DNA from: a virus
IMG/VR virus record: IMGVR_UViG_3300027741_000040
Span: 1 to 64,000 of that record
DNA: 64,000 bases
Direction: 5' to 3' (one strand)
Made by a program: the position numbers and the translations under genes. Within the stretch, counting starts at the first letter, position 1. Each line of letters begins with the position of its first letter. This document shows positions 43,048 to 54,700 of the stretch, one piece after another. The notes under the pieces are model-generated. The model did no database searches, was not told the DNA's origin, and worked only from the letters and a program-made list of their open reading frames with translations.

Positions 43048-44628
43048 ATGAATATAACTAGTCAATTTTTTTTATTACATTATATCGGCCATGATGCATT
43101 AGACCTTATGCATATGCCTGCTAGTTTTGCTAATGATATTCAACTATCATCAGATTATTATAGTTTTATAAACGGAATTTCCACAATTTATGGTAGTCAA
43201 AATTCAGAAGGATCAGTTCCAGTATTTTGGACAGAATTATCTGGCTATAATAGACTACCAAGTCCTGATAGTACTCTTAGATCATTAATGCCCGATCAAA
43301 ACTATTATGTTATTAGTCTCAACAATAATGTTCTGCCTTTAACTGTTCCTCCGGTCAATGGTAATCTTGAATGTATAGCTGATCCAAATAAAATAAAACC
43401 ATCTCCAACAATAGTATTTCCTAATTACGATAAACTATCAGCTGATATAATACTAGATGGAAGAAATAATAATTACGCTTATTTCTCTACTACTATTACT
43501 GGTTTAATTCCAAAAGAAACCTATAAGTATGTTTTTACTGGAGTCGATTCAAATTGGCCATCATTCATCAGCCCAGTATCTGGTCTTTTAAAACCAAGTA
43601 AAACATCAGTAGATGTAGAGTCTGTTTTAACATTCTGTGCCACAAGCGGAGGATGCAACTCACAGGATGGACTGCTACCATACAGCTTAGATACTTCAGC
43701 AAACTATCAAAAGAATAATTATTTTTCAATTTTGTCTTTATCTGTTGAGCCCATATCATATACCGGAACTCAGCCCGTCTCAGAACAATTAACAGTAAGA
43801 TGCAAAGACTGCTTACCACAACCTCCAAGTTTACCAGTAATAACTATGCCATTATCGTCTTCGTCAAACGGTAACGGATCAGACATAACACTAACCGGCA
43901 TAAACAATAACTATTGCTATCTTAGTCCAAGAATTAGTGGATTAATCCCAGGAGAAAGCTATACATATACTGTTGATAGCTTAGCTGGTAATTGGCCTGT
44001 TGTTATTTATCCTAGTAGCGGAAGCATTAATCCTACCAAAGACTATTCTGATATAGAGATCGTAGCAGCATTTTGTGCCTCAACCGGAACCTGCCCGTCT
44101 GGAACAGATGGTTTATCGACCTATAAATTAGCATCGGATTTTAGTAGAGCATACGCCCATAATAATTATTTTACTTTGCTCAACGTTACAGTTCATCAAA
44201 ATAGTTATCCATATAACACAATCAAAAGTGATCAAATTTCTATAAGATGCAGTAATTGCTTACCTAGTAATGCTGTGCTTTTAAGTTATCCAAACATTAG
44301 TTTTCCAACAGCATATCTTGAGTACGGATTGTCTTGCTGTTCCGGAAGTAAGTCTTTGGTGGTTAGTGTTGCTAACGCTGTTCCTGGAGACAAATACGCC
44401 TACTCATTTAATGCTCCAACCAATAAGATTACTTTTAGTCCTTCTAGTGGAGTAGCATATTTTGGTAGTAATGGAGCCGGTAATCTTAATACTATTATGA
44501 CCACTTCATTACAAGACGGGGATCAGTATGTGATCCAATGCTCATTGAATAATACAGTTTATGATATTCCAACAAATGACTTTTTAACAATTAAGTGCGG
44601 ATCAGGATGTAATATTTACATTACTTAA
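43048..44628 (+). CDS. Baseplate or fibre protein with tandem Ig-like, Cys-containing repeats
   Basis: The 526-residue protein has a distinctive N-terminus (MNITSQFFLLHYIGHDALDLMH) and then two repeats of about 140-145 residues: each has a GLIPxExYxY strand, an NWP loop, an SGxxxPxK turn, a Cys pair near the middle and an RCxxCLP close. A third, shorter repeat ends in KCGSGCN. The regular beta-strand and Cys pattern suggests immunoglobulin-like domains, with possible disulfides or metal sites. AAAAGG precedes the start. It probably forms part of a tail-tip spike or side fibre; this is inferred from position. Confidence 0.6.
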   Translation: MNITSQFFLLHYIGHDALDLMHMPASFANDIQLSSDYYSFINGISTIYGSQNSEGSVPVFWTELSGYNRLPSPDSTLRSLMPDQNYYVISLNNNVLPLTVPPVNGNLECIADPNKIKPSPTIVFPNYDKLSADIILDGRNNNYAYFSTTITGLIPKETYKYVFTGVDSNWPSFISPVSGLLKPSKTSVDVESVLTFCATSGGCNSQDGLLPYSLDTSANYQKNNYFSILSLSVEPISYTGTQPVSEQLTVRCKDCLPQPPSLPVITMPLSSSSNGNGSDITLTGINNNYCYLSPRISGLIPGESYTYTVDSLAGNWPVVIYPSSGSINPTKDYSDIEIVAAFCASTGTCPSGTDGLSTYKLASDFSRAYAHNNYFTLLNVTVHQNSYPYNTIKSDQISIRCSNCLPSNAVLLSYPNISFPTAYLEYGLSCCSGSKSLVVSVANAVPGDKYAYSFNAPTNKITFSPSSGVAYFGSNGAGNLNTIMTTSLQDGDQYVIQCSLNNTVYDIPTNDFLTIKCGSGCNIYIT

Positions 44629-44643
44629 GGACATATATGAAAT

Positions 44644-44784
44644 ATGATATCATTTCCATCAGGATCAATATCTGGAACTATTAATGGTAGTGTCTATATA
44701 AACTGTTGTGGGTCTAATATAGATCTTAATCAACAATCTTATATTAATATTAATATGTCATCAGAAATAAAAGAACTTAAATAA
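44644..44784 (+). CDS. Possible 46-residue small protein
   Basis: An ORF from the ATG at 44644 ends two bases before the next gene and is the only frame filling this 158-base gap. It begins MISFPSGSISGTINGSVYIN and contains a CC pair, resembling the beta-rich style of its neighbours. AAGGA at 44627-44631 is rather far from this ATG and closer to an ATG at 44637 that opens only a 15-codon frame. It may be a real small tail protein or leftover coding sequence. Confidence 0.35.
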   Translation: MISFPSGSISGTINGSVYINCCGSNIDLNQQSYININMSSEIKELK

Positions 44785-44786
44785 AT

Positions 44787-46727
44787 ATGGTATATTCTGA
44801 TCCATCCAATGATATACAGTTTTCTGCTTTGTCAGATACCGATAATCCAAGAGTAATTATATACTATAATAATAGTGGAATACATAAAATAGCTGGCCCA
44901 GTACCATTTATTAAATTTTCTGAATCTGCTAACTCATCAGAAAATGGTGAACTTTTTAGTTCAAAATTATCTATTACACTAGAAGGAAAAGTGGTTGAGA
45001 CAGGAATAAAAGGTGGGGTCAGTGGGATCATGGATAGACTTTCATCTCTTAGAAATTTATTTTATGGATCCGGCTATAGTAGTAGAAAATACTACAATAA
45101 TGCTCTTAAGATTACTTGTGATGGAGCCAACACTTTTGAGGTTAGTGGTTTAAAAATACTAAGCTTTAACGCTTCTCAGACTCCAGATAACTGGACATTA
45201 TCAGCAGGATATTCTGTTGATCTAGAAGCTCATATTCCCAGATTAAGTGGCAACCCATATATTAAATCAGCAAGTGAAGATTGGACAATAGAGCCTTTAG
45301 AAAATAGAGCATATTATCTTAATAATAAAGACGATAAAATAGAAGTTAGTGGTCGTCCAGAATACCATAACCCTAAGCTAGGAAATAGGGCTCCTCCAGG
45401 AACCAGCGGAGAACTAATAAGAGTATCATTGGTTGATTTACCACAATATAAAATTTCGCGTACGCTAAAGGCTGTGGGTTTTAGTAGTGGGATAGGCGAA
45501 GATTCCTCATTTCCTGCTTACGAGATGGCGCTATACTGGATTAAGTCACGAATTAATCTGGCTTATTCTGGGGCTGATACTGGTTATCCTCGCATGGATT
45601 TTACTTATTTAAATGATACAAAATCGCCAAATAAATATTATCTATATAATCATCTGAGAAATACAAATTTTAGTGTTGATGCAGGGTCATATGAGGTAAA
45701 TGATACATGGTTGGCTCTTCCAACAGGAATACCATTTGTAGAAGACTATACTGTGGATTGTTCTACCGATAATAAAAATATTAAAACTGTACGAGTACAA
45801 GGAACAATCAAAGGATTAACATTAGCTGACACAAATTTTGAACAGGCAAGAGAACCAAAATACTTAAATCCAACTAGTGGTACTAATAATATTTCTTTAT
45901 ATTCTGGAATGATAGTTGAGCCAAAAGGAATATATGGTTCTACAAATGGAATTGACACGATACAAAGGCTAAATGATTTTGATTATACATCTAGTTTGCA
46001 TGATATTAATAAACATAAATATTTAAATGCTTTAAGTGGATGGTTATATGATGTTAAGCCTTATTTATATCGTAGAGCTTGTATAGTTGTTGATTCTATA
46101 GACCGAAATGAAAGCAATTATCCATACAATAAATATACTACTCCATATACAATTAGTAAGCCAAACCCAATATTTTCTCATGAAAGACTTCTAAATATTA
46201 ATCCTGTAAGATATAATGAAGATCATGATCCAAGAAAAGGTTACATAAGCTATACTTGCGAATTTAGTAATAAATTTACATATTTAAGCGGAGTATTATC
46301 AGAAACCATTAGAATAAATGATAATGGACCAGCAGATGTTATTAATGAAGCATTCGTTTTGGGAAGAAGACTAGGTCCAGCACTACAAAATTTAGGATCA
46401 AGAACATCGTCTAAAAAAGATCTTACTATCGAAGTAACAGTTATGCCTCCAATGACCATAGCAGGATTCGTTTTAAATAATAAAGAATGCCCACTATATA
46501 CAGGAGGAACAATATATAGTGGAATTACTGGATTAATTGGTGAATTTAAACCTTTTTCATCAACAAGATCTAATAATTTATTTGGAGGAGCATCTGTTAA
46601 TACTAGCGGAACAGCATACTTATCGGCCGATTCATCTACCTGGGATCCTATACAAGGTAAATATACTCGAAATGTATCGTGGATTTATCAGCATTGTAAA
46701 TTGGTCTATAATAATTTAGATAGTTAA
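44787..46727 (+). CDS. Tail structural protein, paralogue A
   Basis: The 646-residue protein forms a tandem pair with the next gene. Shared points: MVYSDPSNDIQF start, SGIHKIAGPVPFIKF, LSITLEGKVV, the DNWTLSAGYSVDLEAHIP block, SEDWTIEPLENRAYY, NDTWLALPTGIPFVEDYTVD, KTVRVQGTIKGL, and a C-terminal INEAFVLGRRLGPALQNLGS followed by YTRNVSWIYQHC. The SWxIEP and YTVDLE blocks look like beta-barrel tail-ring folds, so distal tail or baseplate-ring proteins are likely. It carries no enzyme motif. Position before the giant hub proteins supports this. Confidence 0.6.
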   Translation: MVYSDPSNDIQFSALSDTDNPRVIIYYNNSGIHKIAGPVPFIKFSESANSSENGELFSSKLSITLEGKVVETGIKGGVSGIMDRLSSLRNLFYGSGYSSRKYYNNALKITCDGANTFEVSGLKILSFNASQTPDNWTLSAGYSVDLEAHIPRLSGNPYIKSASEDWTIEPLENRAYYLNNKDDKIEVSGRPEYHNPKLGNRAPPGTSGELIRVSLVDLPQYKISRTLKAVGFSSGIGEDSSFPAYEMALYWIKSRINLAYSGADTGYPRMDFTYLNDTKSPNKYYLYNHLRNTNFSVDAGSYEVNDTWLALPTGIPFVEDYTVDCSTDNKNIKTVRVQGTIKGLTLADTNFEQAREPKYLNPTSGTNNISLYSGMIVEPKGIYGSTNGIDTIQRLNDFDYTSSLHDINKHKYLNALSGWLYDVKPYLYRRACIVVDSIDRNESNYPYNKYTTPYTISKPNPIFSHERLLNINPVRYNEDHDPRKGYISYTCEFSNKFTYLSGVLSETIRINDNGPADVINEAFVLGRRLGPALQNLGSRTSSKKDLTIEVTVMPPMTIAGFVLNNKECPLYTGGTIYSGITGLIGEFKPFSSTRSNNLFGGASVNTSGTAYLSADSSTWDPIQGKYTRNVSWIYQHCKLVYNNLDS

Positions 46728-46729
46728 TA

Positions 46730-46739
46730 GGTGTATGTA
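46730..46739 (+). promoter_or_regulatory. GGTGTATGTA element, candidate late promoter
   Basis: GGTGTATGTA begins three bases after the stop of paralogue A and lies 42 bases before the ATG of paralogue B. It diverges from the two exact copies after GGTGTAT. Confidence 0.3.
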
Positions 46740-46771
46740 CTAGTATCTCAGGACCACTATATGGATAATCT

Positions 46772-48778
46772 ATGGTATATATTGACCCAAATATAGATAA
46801 TAATTTTACAATACTAAATGAGAATCCACTAGACAGGAATGTTAGAATATCATACAATGGAAAAGATATTCATGATATTACTTCTGGAAATGTTCCATTA
46901 ATTAGTATTAAGGAAAACTCTAACACTACAGCTAACGGCTATTTGTATAGTTCAACTGTTGGAATAACATTAAATGGTAAAATATTAACACCATTTGCCG
47001 GAACTACCGGAATTTTAGGATGTATTAAAGCATTGAGGAATTTATTTTTGGGAACAGGCAATAATGATATGAATAACCAATATAATGGATATCTTAAAAT
47101 ATCTTGTGGCAATGCAATAGGAGAAAGCAACCCTGGTATATTCAACGCTACTGGAGTAAGATTAATTAATTTATCTATAGATGAAAGTGGAGATAATTGG
47201 ACTCAAGGAGCTGATTATACTGTTGATTTGGAATATAATGTTGCCAGAAGTTTTGATAAAAATGGCAAAGAGTATTATGTCAAATCAACTGTTGATAGTT
47301 GGACTATCGAACCTTTAGAAGACTATGCTTATTATTCCATGACCGGTATTAAAGCCCCCTACTCCTCTAGTGTTTCAGATATAAATATGGCTCAAGAATA
47401 TCATAATCCAAGACTTGCGCCAGATGCAGCTAATGAGTCTAGTCCCCAACCTGGTACAAATATACTACCTAATCTATATTTAAAAATAGAGAATATTCCA
47501 CAATACAGAGTCGCTAGAAAGTTAAGTGCAATAGGACTACCAAGTAATAGTGGATTAAGTGGAACATTTCCGGCCTATCAGAATGCTCAAAAATGGGTAC
47601 TAGATAGAATAAATCTTGCGCAAGATAGTGGGGGTTTTCCAATTCATATTAGTTTAGAGGAATCAAGCAACGACCCAAAAAATTTCCTATATAATCATTT
47701 GAGAACTATAAATTTTAGTATTTATGATGGGTCTTATGAAATTAATGAATCTTGGTTAGCTATGCCAATTAATATCGGATATATTGAGGATTATACGATA
47801 TCTGTAGGTACCGAAGAAGGACATACCAAAACAGTAAAAGTACAAGGAGAAATTAAAGGACTTATAAAAGCAAATAATCATTTTACATCTGGAGTATCGG
47901 GAACCGTTCCATTAAGTGGAACTAACAGCATTCAGCTTAATGAAATCATGACATTAAAACCAGAAAAGAGCGGCGTTAGCTATATAATACCAGATGCTTC
48001 TAAGACCGATGGAAGTTTAAATACCGGCATGTCAGGATCCATTAATACTAAACTATATGATGTTAAATATTATAATGCTAGAGACGCTTGGCTAAATGAT
48101 ATTAAACCATATCTCTTTAGAAGAGCAAATATAGTTATGAACTCTATTGATAGAGACAGAAAATACGTAGACTATAGACCAATTCCTAGACCCATACCAA
48201 ACAATCCTCTTTATTGTTATGATAGACCACTAAATGTTAATCCAATATCAACATCAGAGACTCATGATGCAAGAAAGGGGACAATAAATTATAGTTGTGA
48301 ATATAGTAATAGATTTAAGTATTTCCCAAATACTCTTCATGAAAATATTGTCATATCAGATACTAATCCTGTTAGTGTTATTAATGAGGCGTTTGTTTTA
48401 GGAAGAAGGCTTGGTCCAGTACTACAGGATCTTGGCACAGTAACTACTTCTAGAAAAGAAATTAGTTTGGAAGTTTTTGTTGTTCCTCCAACATCTATTC
48501 AGGGATTTTTTATGAGTCATCCTGATTGTCCATTATATATTGGAGGAGAATTATATACTGGTATTAGTGGTATATTTAATCAGCTAAAGCCCTTTGGAGA
48601 TAGACCAACTGATATTTTTGGATCATTGGGAGAAAGATCCCCTTTAATTGGAGATGAAGGAAATATATATGTTGCTAATGATACTCATTCTTGGGAGCCT
48701 ACTGATGGAGTATATAGAAGAAATATGACGTGGACCTATCAGCACTGTCTCCCTATAACCAAGACACTGGATCAATAA
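46772..48778 (+). CDS. Tail structural protein, paralogue B
   Basis: The 668-residue gene duplicates the preceding one along its whole length: MVYIDPNIDNNF start, SGNVPLISIKE, VGITLNGKIL, VDSWTIEPLEDYAYY, NESWLAMPINIGYIEDYTI, KTVKVQGEIKGL, INEAFVLGRRLGPVLQDLG and YRRNMTWTYQHC. The start is fixed by alignment with paralogue A; no close ribosome-binding site is seen. The pair diverges most in the middle insertions, as expected for two ring proteins with different partners. Two copies of one ring fold could build a mixed hexameric or trimeric ring; this is inference. Confidence 0.65.
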   Translation: MVYIDPNIDNNFTILNENPLDRNVRISYNGKDIHDITSGNVPLISIKENSNTTANGYLYSSTVGITLNGKILTPFAGTTGILGCIKALRNLFLGTGNNDMNNQYNGYLKISCGNAIGESNPGIFNATGVRLINLSIDESGDNWTQGADYTVDLEYNVARSFDKNGKEYYVKSTVDSWTIEPLEDYAYYSMTGIKAPYSSSVSDINMAQEYHNPRLAPDAANESSPQPGTNILPNLYLKIENIPQYRVARKLSAIGLPSNSGLSGTFPAYQNAQKWVLDRINLAQDSGGFPIHISLEESSNDPKNFLYNHLRTINFSIYDGSYEINESWLAMPINIGYIEDYTISVGTEEGHTKTVKVQGEIKGLIKANNHFTSGVSGTVPLSGTNSIQLNEIMTLKPEKSGVSYIIPDASKTDGSLNTGMSGSINTKLYDVKYYNARDAWLNDIKPYLFRRANIVMNSIDRDRKYVDYRPIPRPIPNNPLYCYDRPLNVNPISTSETHDARKGTINYSCEYSNRFKYFPNTLHENIVISDTNPVSVINEAFVLGRRLGPVLQDLGTVTTSRKEISLEVFVVPPTSIQGFFMSHPDCPLYIGGELYTGISGIFNQLKPFGDRPTDIFGSLGERSPLIGDEGNIYVANDTHSWEPTDGVYRRNMTWTYQHCLPITKTLDQ

Positions 48779-48780
48779 TT

Positions 48781-51700
48781 ATGCCATCAAAATCTTGTTC
48801 TGAGAATCAACAAAAAATTATCGGACAAACACTATTCTTAGGAGCTAGTGTTGCTAATTTTAATAATAGTATAGGCTGGGGATCTTCGCCTTCTCAGTTA
48901 ACGATTAATCTTGTCGATGACAGTCCGGTACTAGGCAGCGATACAGCCAAAGCTTGTGGTGGTACCATGGTAAAAATGTATCCTGATTTAGTTGAAGGAT
49001 TTGATACTAATAATCACTACTATACTACTACTGGAAATGCTTTGTATGAAGCCTTACAACCAGACGGAAGTGCCTTACAGTACGATCCTAATAAACATGA
49101 CGTATCCGAAAGAATGGTCGCAGGTAAAATTTACCATAGATTAAGTAATACTAGTGATTTGTTTTATTCTAAGTATTGGCTATATAGCGATCCTGGTTTT
49201 TTTGGAGAAAAGACCATACTAACACCAGCTTGGGCAAATCAGGCTATGGGAGTAAATAGTTCTGGTAATTTTAATCAATATGGAACAACAGGATTTGTTA
49301 CTGATGCTAGTAAATTTGTAAAATATGATATTATTGATACCCCGGTATATTTTAAAATGGGAGATTTTAGTTTTTGTGGATTAGTTCAGTCTTGGCAAAC
49401 TAGCTTATCAAATAGTGGAAAAGGATACTCTGTCACAATCAATAGTATGCAGTCTTTGCTTAATTCCTGTTATATTATTCTAGATAAATTTGCAGGATCA
49501 ATATTTGCAAAAAAAACAGAAAGTACTTATGGAGGATCTCCAAAAAACTATTTAGGAATATCAAATGTTAATTATACTGGAACAATATCAGAAGGAAATA
49601 TTCCAAATGTATTTAATGTATATGGATTTTTAGAATCATTTGGTTTTGATAATTTCGGTGTTGCTCGAAGAAATGAAAGAGGTGTTCAGGTAAATAAAAT
49701 TTTAGATGCTTTATCGGTTTTAACATCTAGTATCAATGATATTACTGGTTTTAATAATCTGAACAATACACAAGGAGCAGTTAAACCATGGAATGATTTT
49801 GCACATAAGCACATATTCTCTCCATATGGTCGCATTATTGCTAAACATATGCAAGTTGATAGGAGCGATGATTCTGGAATAAACCCATATGATGGTATTA
49901 ATCCAAACTTTGATTCTTTTGGAGTTATACCTCCAACAGTATCAATGTTTAATAGCAACGACTATAAGTGTCAATTTACTCTTGATCTTAGTGAAATTCC
50001 AAAACTTCCGGACTCTTTTAGAGTGTCAGAACCTGTAATGAGTATTATGTCTCTATTAAATTTGATTGGGGAGCAAATTGGACACGACATATTTATTGAG
50101 GCCGGTCCCGTCTACTATGAAGAAGCCCGTAAGTACTTTAATGTTATTAAGGTTAAAACCATATCTAGATTAGGTCAACCAAGAAATAATATAATAGAAA
50201 ATACTATTAATAAATTAGCTTGTAAAAAATTTAGTATTTCGAATTATACTTTGGGCAAAGAAAAAAATGATAGTCCAAATAGAAGTATGATTATTGGAGC
50301 TAATCAACAAAGACTTTATCAGGCTAAGAGTTATAGACTAGGATATACACAAAGTAATTTTATACTAAATCCTAGCAATGGAGAAATAATTAATTATCAG
50401 CACCTTGGACGTATCTCCTCAAGCAATAACAACATAGTAGTTGGTACTAAATATTATCATCATGGAAAAATTAAATTCCCTAATTTTTTGAGTACCAGAA
50501 ATCCTAAACTTATTACGTATTATGGAGTAAGGCCAGAAGGAAGCGGCTATGTTCCGACCGGTATACTAGCCGAAGAGCAAGAGATAGTTGGGAGTTTTGA
50601 TGGTTACGATCCTAGTTGGGACGACACTAACGAAACTTCTCCTAGTCTCGTTACAAATGCCTCTAGACCATCTGGAAATTATTTAGAAACCGAGATAATT
50701 AAACAGACAGGAATAGAACAGAACGCAACATGGAATAATGAAACAAATCAAAGATGGATACCAATATATGCTGATGTTATCTGTCCCTTTTTTGGTTATG
50801 TCTATGATGAGGAATTAACTATCAAGCCTAGTGATAATAATGACTTTAGACAAATTCGACCAGTATGGTTCGATAGCTGGACAGGGCAGTCGTGTGTAGT
50901 AGTCAGAATTTCTGAACTTCCAGAAGTATCTGTCGAACTATCCACTGGATATTACGTTACAAGTAGCCAAAGATGTGCTACTAGTGGTTCTACTTCCAAT
51001 CCCACAACTCCTATAATCCCCACTTGGTCTCCCGCAACAGGAAAACAAACCATTTTTATAGGAGGAGGGCTAACAGGAGTAAGTCCCATACCAAAAACCC
51101 AATGCTATACAGAATTTGGTGACCCAACAAGCTATGAGATTAAATATATAATAATATCTGAATCAGAAATAAGGGCAGCATTAGCTGGTTTTGATAATTT
51201 TTTAGTATATGAATTAGCAAAATATTATAAGCCAGATTTAATTGAAACTTTAAGACTATCTTACTTTAGTAAAATTAGAGATCGATTGATAGCTTTAGGA
51301 CATAGCGAAACGGAGGCTAATGATGGAGCAACCCAAAAAACTAATTGGTATTGGAATATTACTTCTTCAAATATTGCTAATGATGAATTAAAACCAGGAT
51401 TTATGGCCCCAGATAAAAATCAAGGAAGCTCTTATATACCAGAAGATGCTTTAAAAGATTTACAAATTTTGCATAAGTTTGTTGCTGAAATTGGAAAATA
51501 TTATGGTAAAAAATATATGGTCACAGCTCCAAAATTAGCTTCGTATAAAGATGATGAAGCCGATTTAATTCTTCCAACGGTTGCTGGTAATGCGTACGTA
51601 TTTCAAGGAGACGGCAATTTTTACTATAATTATGAGCCAACTAATGATGGTGCCTGGGAAGAATATGGAAATTTTATTGATGATAGTATTGTTGTAGGAG

Positions 51701-54700
51701 GTACTCATTGGTATGCTTTGAGCGACAACGGAGGAAAAATCAAACCCATTATAGGATATAATGCCAGCTCATACTTTGACTATTTAAGATTTAGTATGTG
51801 TCAATTGAGCCAAAGTGGTCTAGAGAATATTCGTAGGGGAGGTAGATTCGAACCCATGTGGGATTGGGAAGGCTATTTATTGTTAATGGAAAAATATAGT
51901 ATAACTTGTAATCATAAAGACTTTATCTTCCCAAGTTTAGATTACTCAACGTTAGCGTCTGATCAATATGTATTAGCAACAGGCTATGAGAGACTAGGAA
52001 CCGTTCCCGCAGTTCAGTCAATAAATGATGTTTGGACTAGTCTTTCTCCTCCTACAAAAATTCCGGCATATAATGCTTTTGGGTATCCTATCACGGATCA
52101 GACTGGAACTAAAATGCCTCCCTCAGGATCTGCTTCCGTAGCATATAAGCAAAAGCTATATTTAAATACGTCAGTTGAAGACAAATTTATTTATTTGAAT
52201 CCAGAAAAATTAGCTTCTCCAAAATTTTTAATAGATTCTCCGGGAGTTTATCTTAATCATTCATCTTCGGAATATGCTCAAGATCCTAATAGAACCGTAA
52301 TAGCCAATGTTACTATAGAAGATTTATTAGTATATATGAAGACAACTCCCCCATCAGAAAGAGATACTGATTGGATGAGATATATGCTTAATTATACTAT
52401 GCCAATCAATAAATTTACTGAAACATCATCAACGGATGCTCTTGGATCATACGGATCGTCTAACAATCAATCTTCATTAAGAATAGAGATAGCACCAAAA
52501 GCAGCCCATCCAATGTTTGCTGGTATTCCTATCAAATCCAATCAGTTTTGTTATGGTCCCTGGATTAATAATCCTTACTCAGAATATCTAAATTTTCCAG
52601 ATACACTATTCCCTAGTGGACACTATTTTAGTTGCTCAGGAGATCCTGTTACTGGTGACACTACTCTTGTTAGTGGAGATTTTAATATAGATCTTAATCA
52701 CGCCAAGAGTGGATGTAATAATTGGATAGGAACAACAGAAGTAGAGGTTATAGAAGAGATGGCTCCGTGGATATACGGAGGAGCATCTCAGTTAGATAAT
52801 GCTGCGTTTAGGCATATAGCCACCAAAATTAATTATCAGTCAATTATAGAAACTGCACAAGTAGATATGCCGGGACTTCCGTTATTTAGCTTAGGAGGAG
52901 TTTTTAATGAAGAAAATGCCGGTGTTGGATCATCTGGATATTATAAAGCAACAGGAATAGACTATCAATATAGTGATATTAAATATAAAAACGATCTTGT
53001 TTTTAATATGAGTGGCTTTACACGTCCTAGTGTTATTATTAATCCAATTAGTAATACAGGAATAAATACGTCAAAATTTAAAATCTTAAATGCCATTTCT
53101 CCATATGCTGTTACTAAGGGACCCATTATTACTAATATTCAAACTAGTGTTGGTCAAGGAGGTATCACTACCACATATACTTTTAGAACATATAGCAGAA
53201 AGCTGGGTTTATTTAATAAAGAACAAAACGATATTATTAAGAAAAATACTTTGGCTCGTTTTAAAATGAATAAGCAGATGTCAGATATTGGTCGTCAATC
53301 TGCCAATAATCTTATTCAACAACGAGACTTTATGGATAAACAACGACTAGAACAGAGTATGAATTTTAATACTGAGGGATTTAGATCTAAATTATTTGGT
53401 ACTAGTCCATCAACAGTATTCATAGGAAGATCGATGCCTTTTATTGAAGAGCCCAAAAGAACTCCTAAAATATTAGTAGATTATACAAAATACAGTAACC
53501 CAGGAGATTTAGCGACCAAACCAGGAACTGTTTCAGGATGGTCCGGAGTACTCGGTCCAGACCCCGCGTCTACAGAAAGGATAACAGCCACCCCAGAGAC
53601 TGATACAGAAGCTATTAATAAATTAAGTTTACAAGGACGATACAAGACATCGGTTGGTCTATATGAAAGAAAAGAAGCAGACTCTGAATTAAATAAGCAA
53701 TTTGGTCTTAATTCTGCTATGAGTTTGGACGGTCTTTTATCTCCAATATCTTTCTATCCAACTCTTAGAAATTCTACTTTTGCCTATTCTTTATATGATA
53801 TTTCAACTTGTCCATTTTGTAATGGAACTAAAAAAAGATCAATAGAATACAAACAGTATCAAAAAGATGGGACGCGCACTACAGTAAAGAAAGATATTTT
53901 TTGTGATAAGTGCTCAACGCTTAATAATAAACTTAATGCTACATTAACAGCAAAAAAAGATAGCAAGAGTATAGAGAAAGTGCCGCCATATATAATATCT
54001 AGTGGTACTGATATGAATACCTTATTAAACATGGACTCCAACTCTGTTCCAATGGCGTCGTCAATACCTCCTATTAATTTAATTACTCTTAATCCTATTG
54101 TTATTAGTTATGGAGAATTTAAAAATTCTAATTCTCAAAATTATTGTGGTGCTCATCCTGATGGTGTTCATGATGATCTTACATCACAATCTGATGGATT
54201 TAAAACGGTTCAAGGTAGTGGACGACCATTCATAGACAGACTTCGTCATTCTATTGAGATAGTTGGAAGAGGGGCGATACCTCCAGGATCATACGATTAT
54301 GCTTTAGAGAGCAGTAAAAATTTTACTAAATTTAATAAACATCCAACAGGATTAGATAAAAATAATTTAGACTATTATAATAAAGATATTATGGTAAAGT
54401 TTTATAGAGATAAACTTGAACCAAGTACGACTGGAATTATTCCAGAAATGAACTATCGATTTTTTGCTTTACGAGGACCGTTAACTATGCATGGTTGGGG
54501 ATATGATACCGAAGGATATCCTGTTCCTAATGCTGCGGACGAACCATATGCTGTTGATGAGTACGGAAGACCAAAAAGATTCAAACAAAAAATTATTAAC
54601 TTAGGTTCTATAAAATATGGTAGACTATTAGAAGGAGATCCATTTAAACTTATTGGCGGCACAGATGACAATTTTTATACTAAAACTTTTAATAAAGAAC

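Noticed and set aside
48730-48780. Upstream start for the giant hub protein
   Set aside because: The 17-residue extension overlaps the end of paralogue B out of frame, and the ATG at 48781 directly follows its stop.
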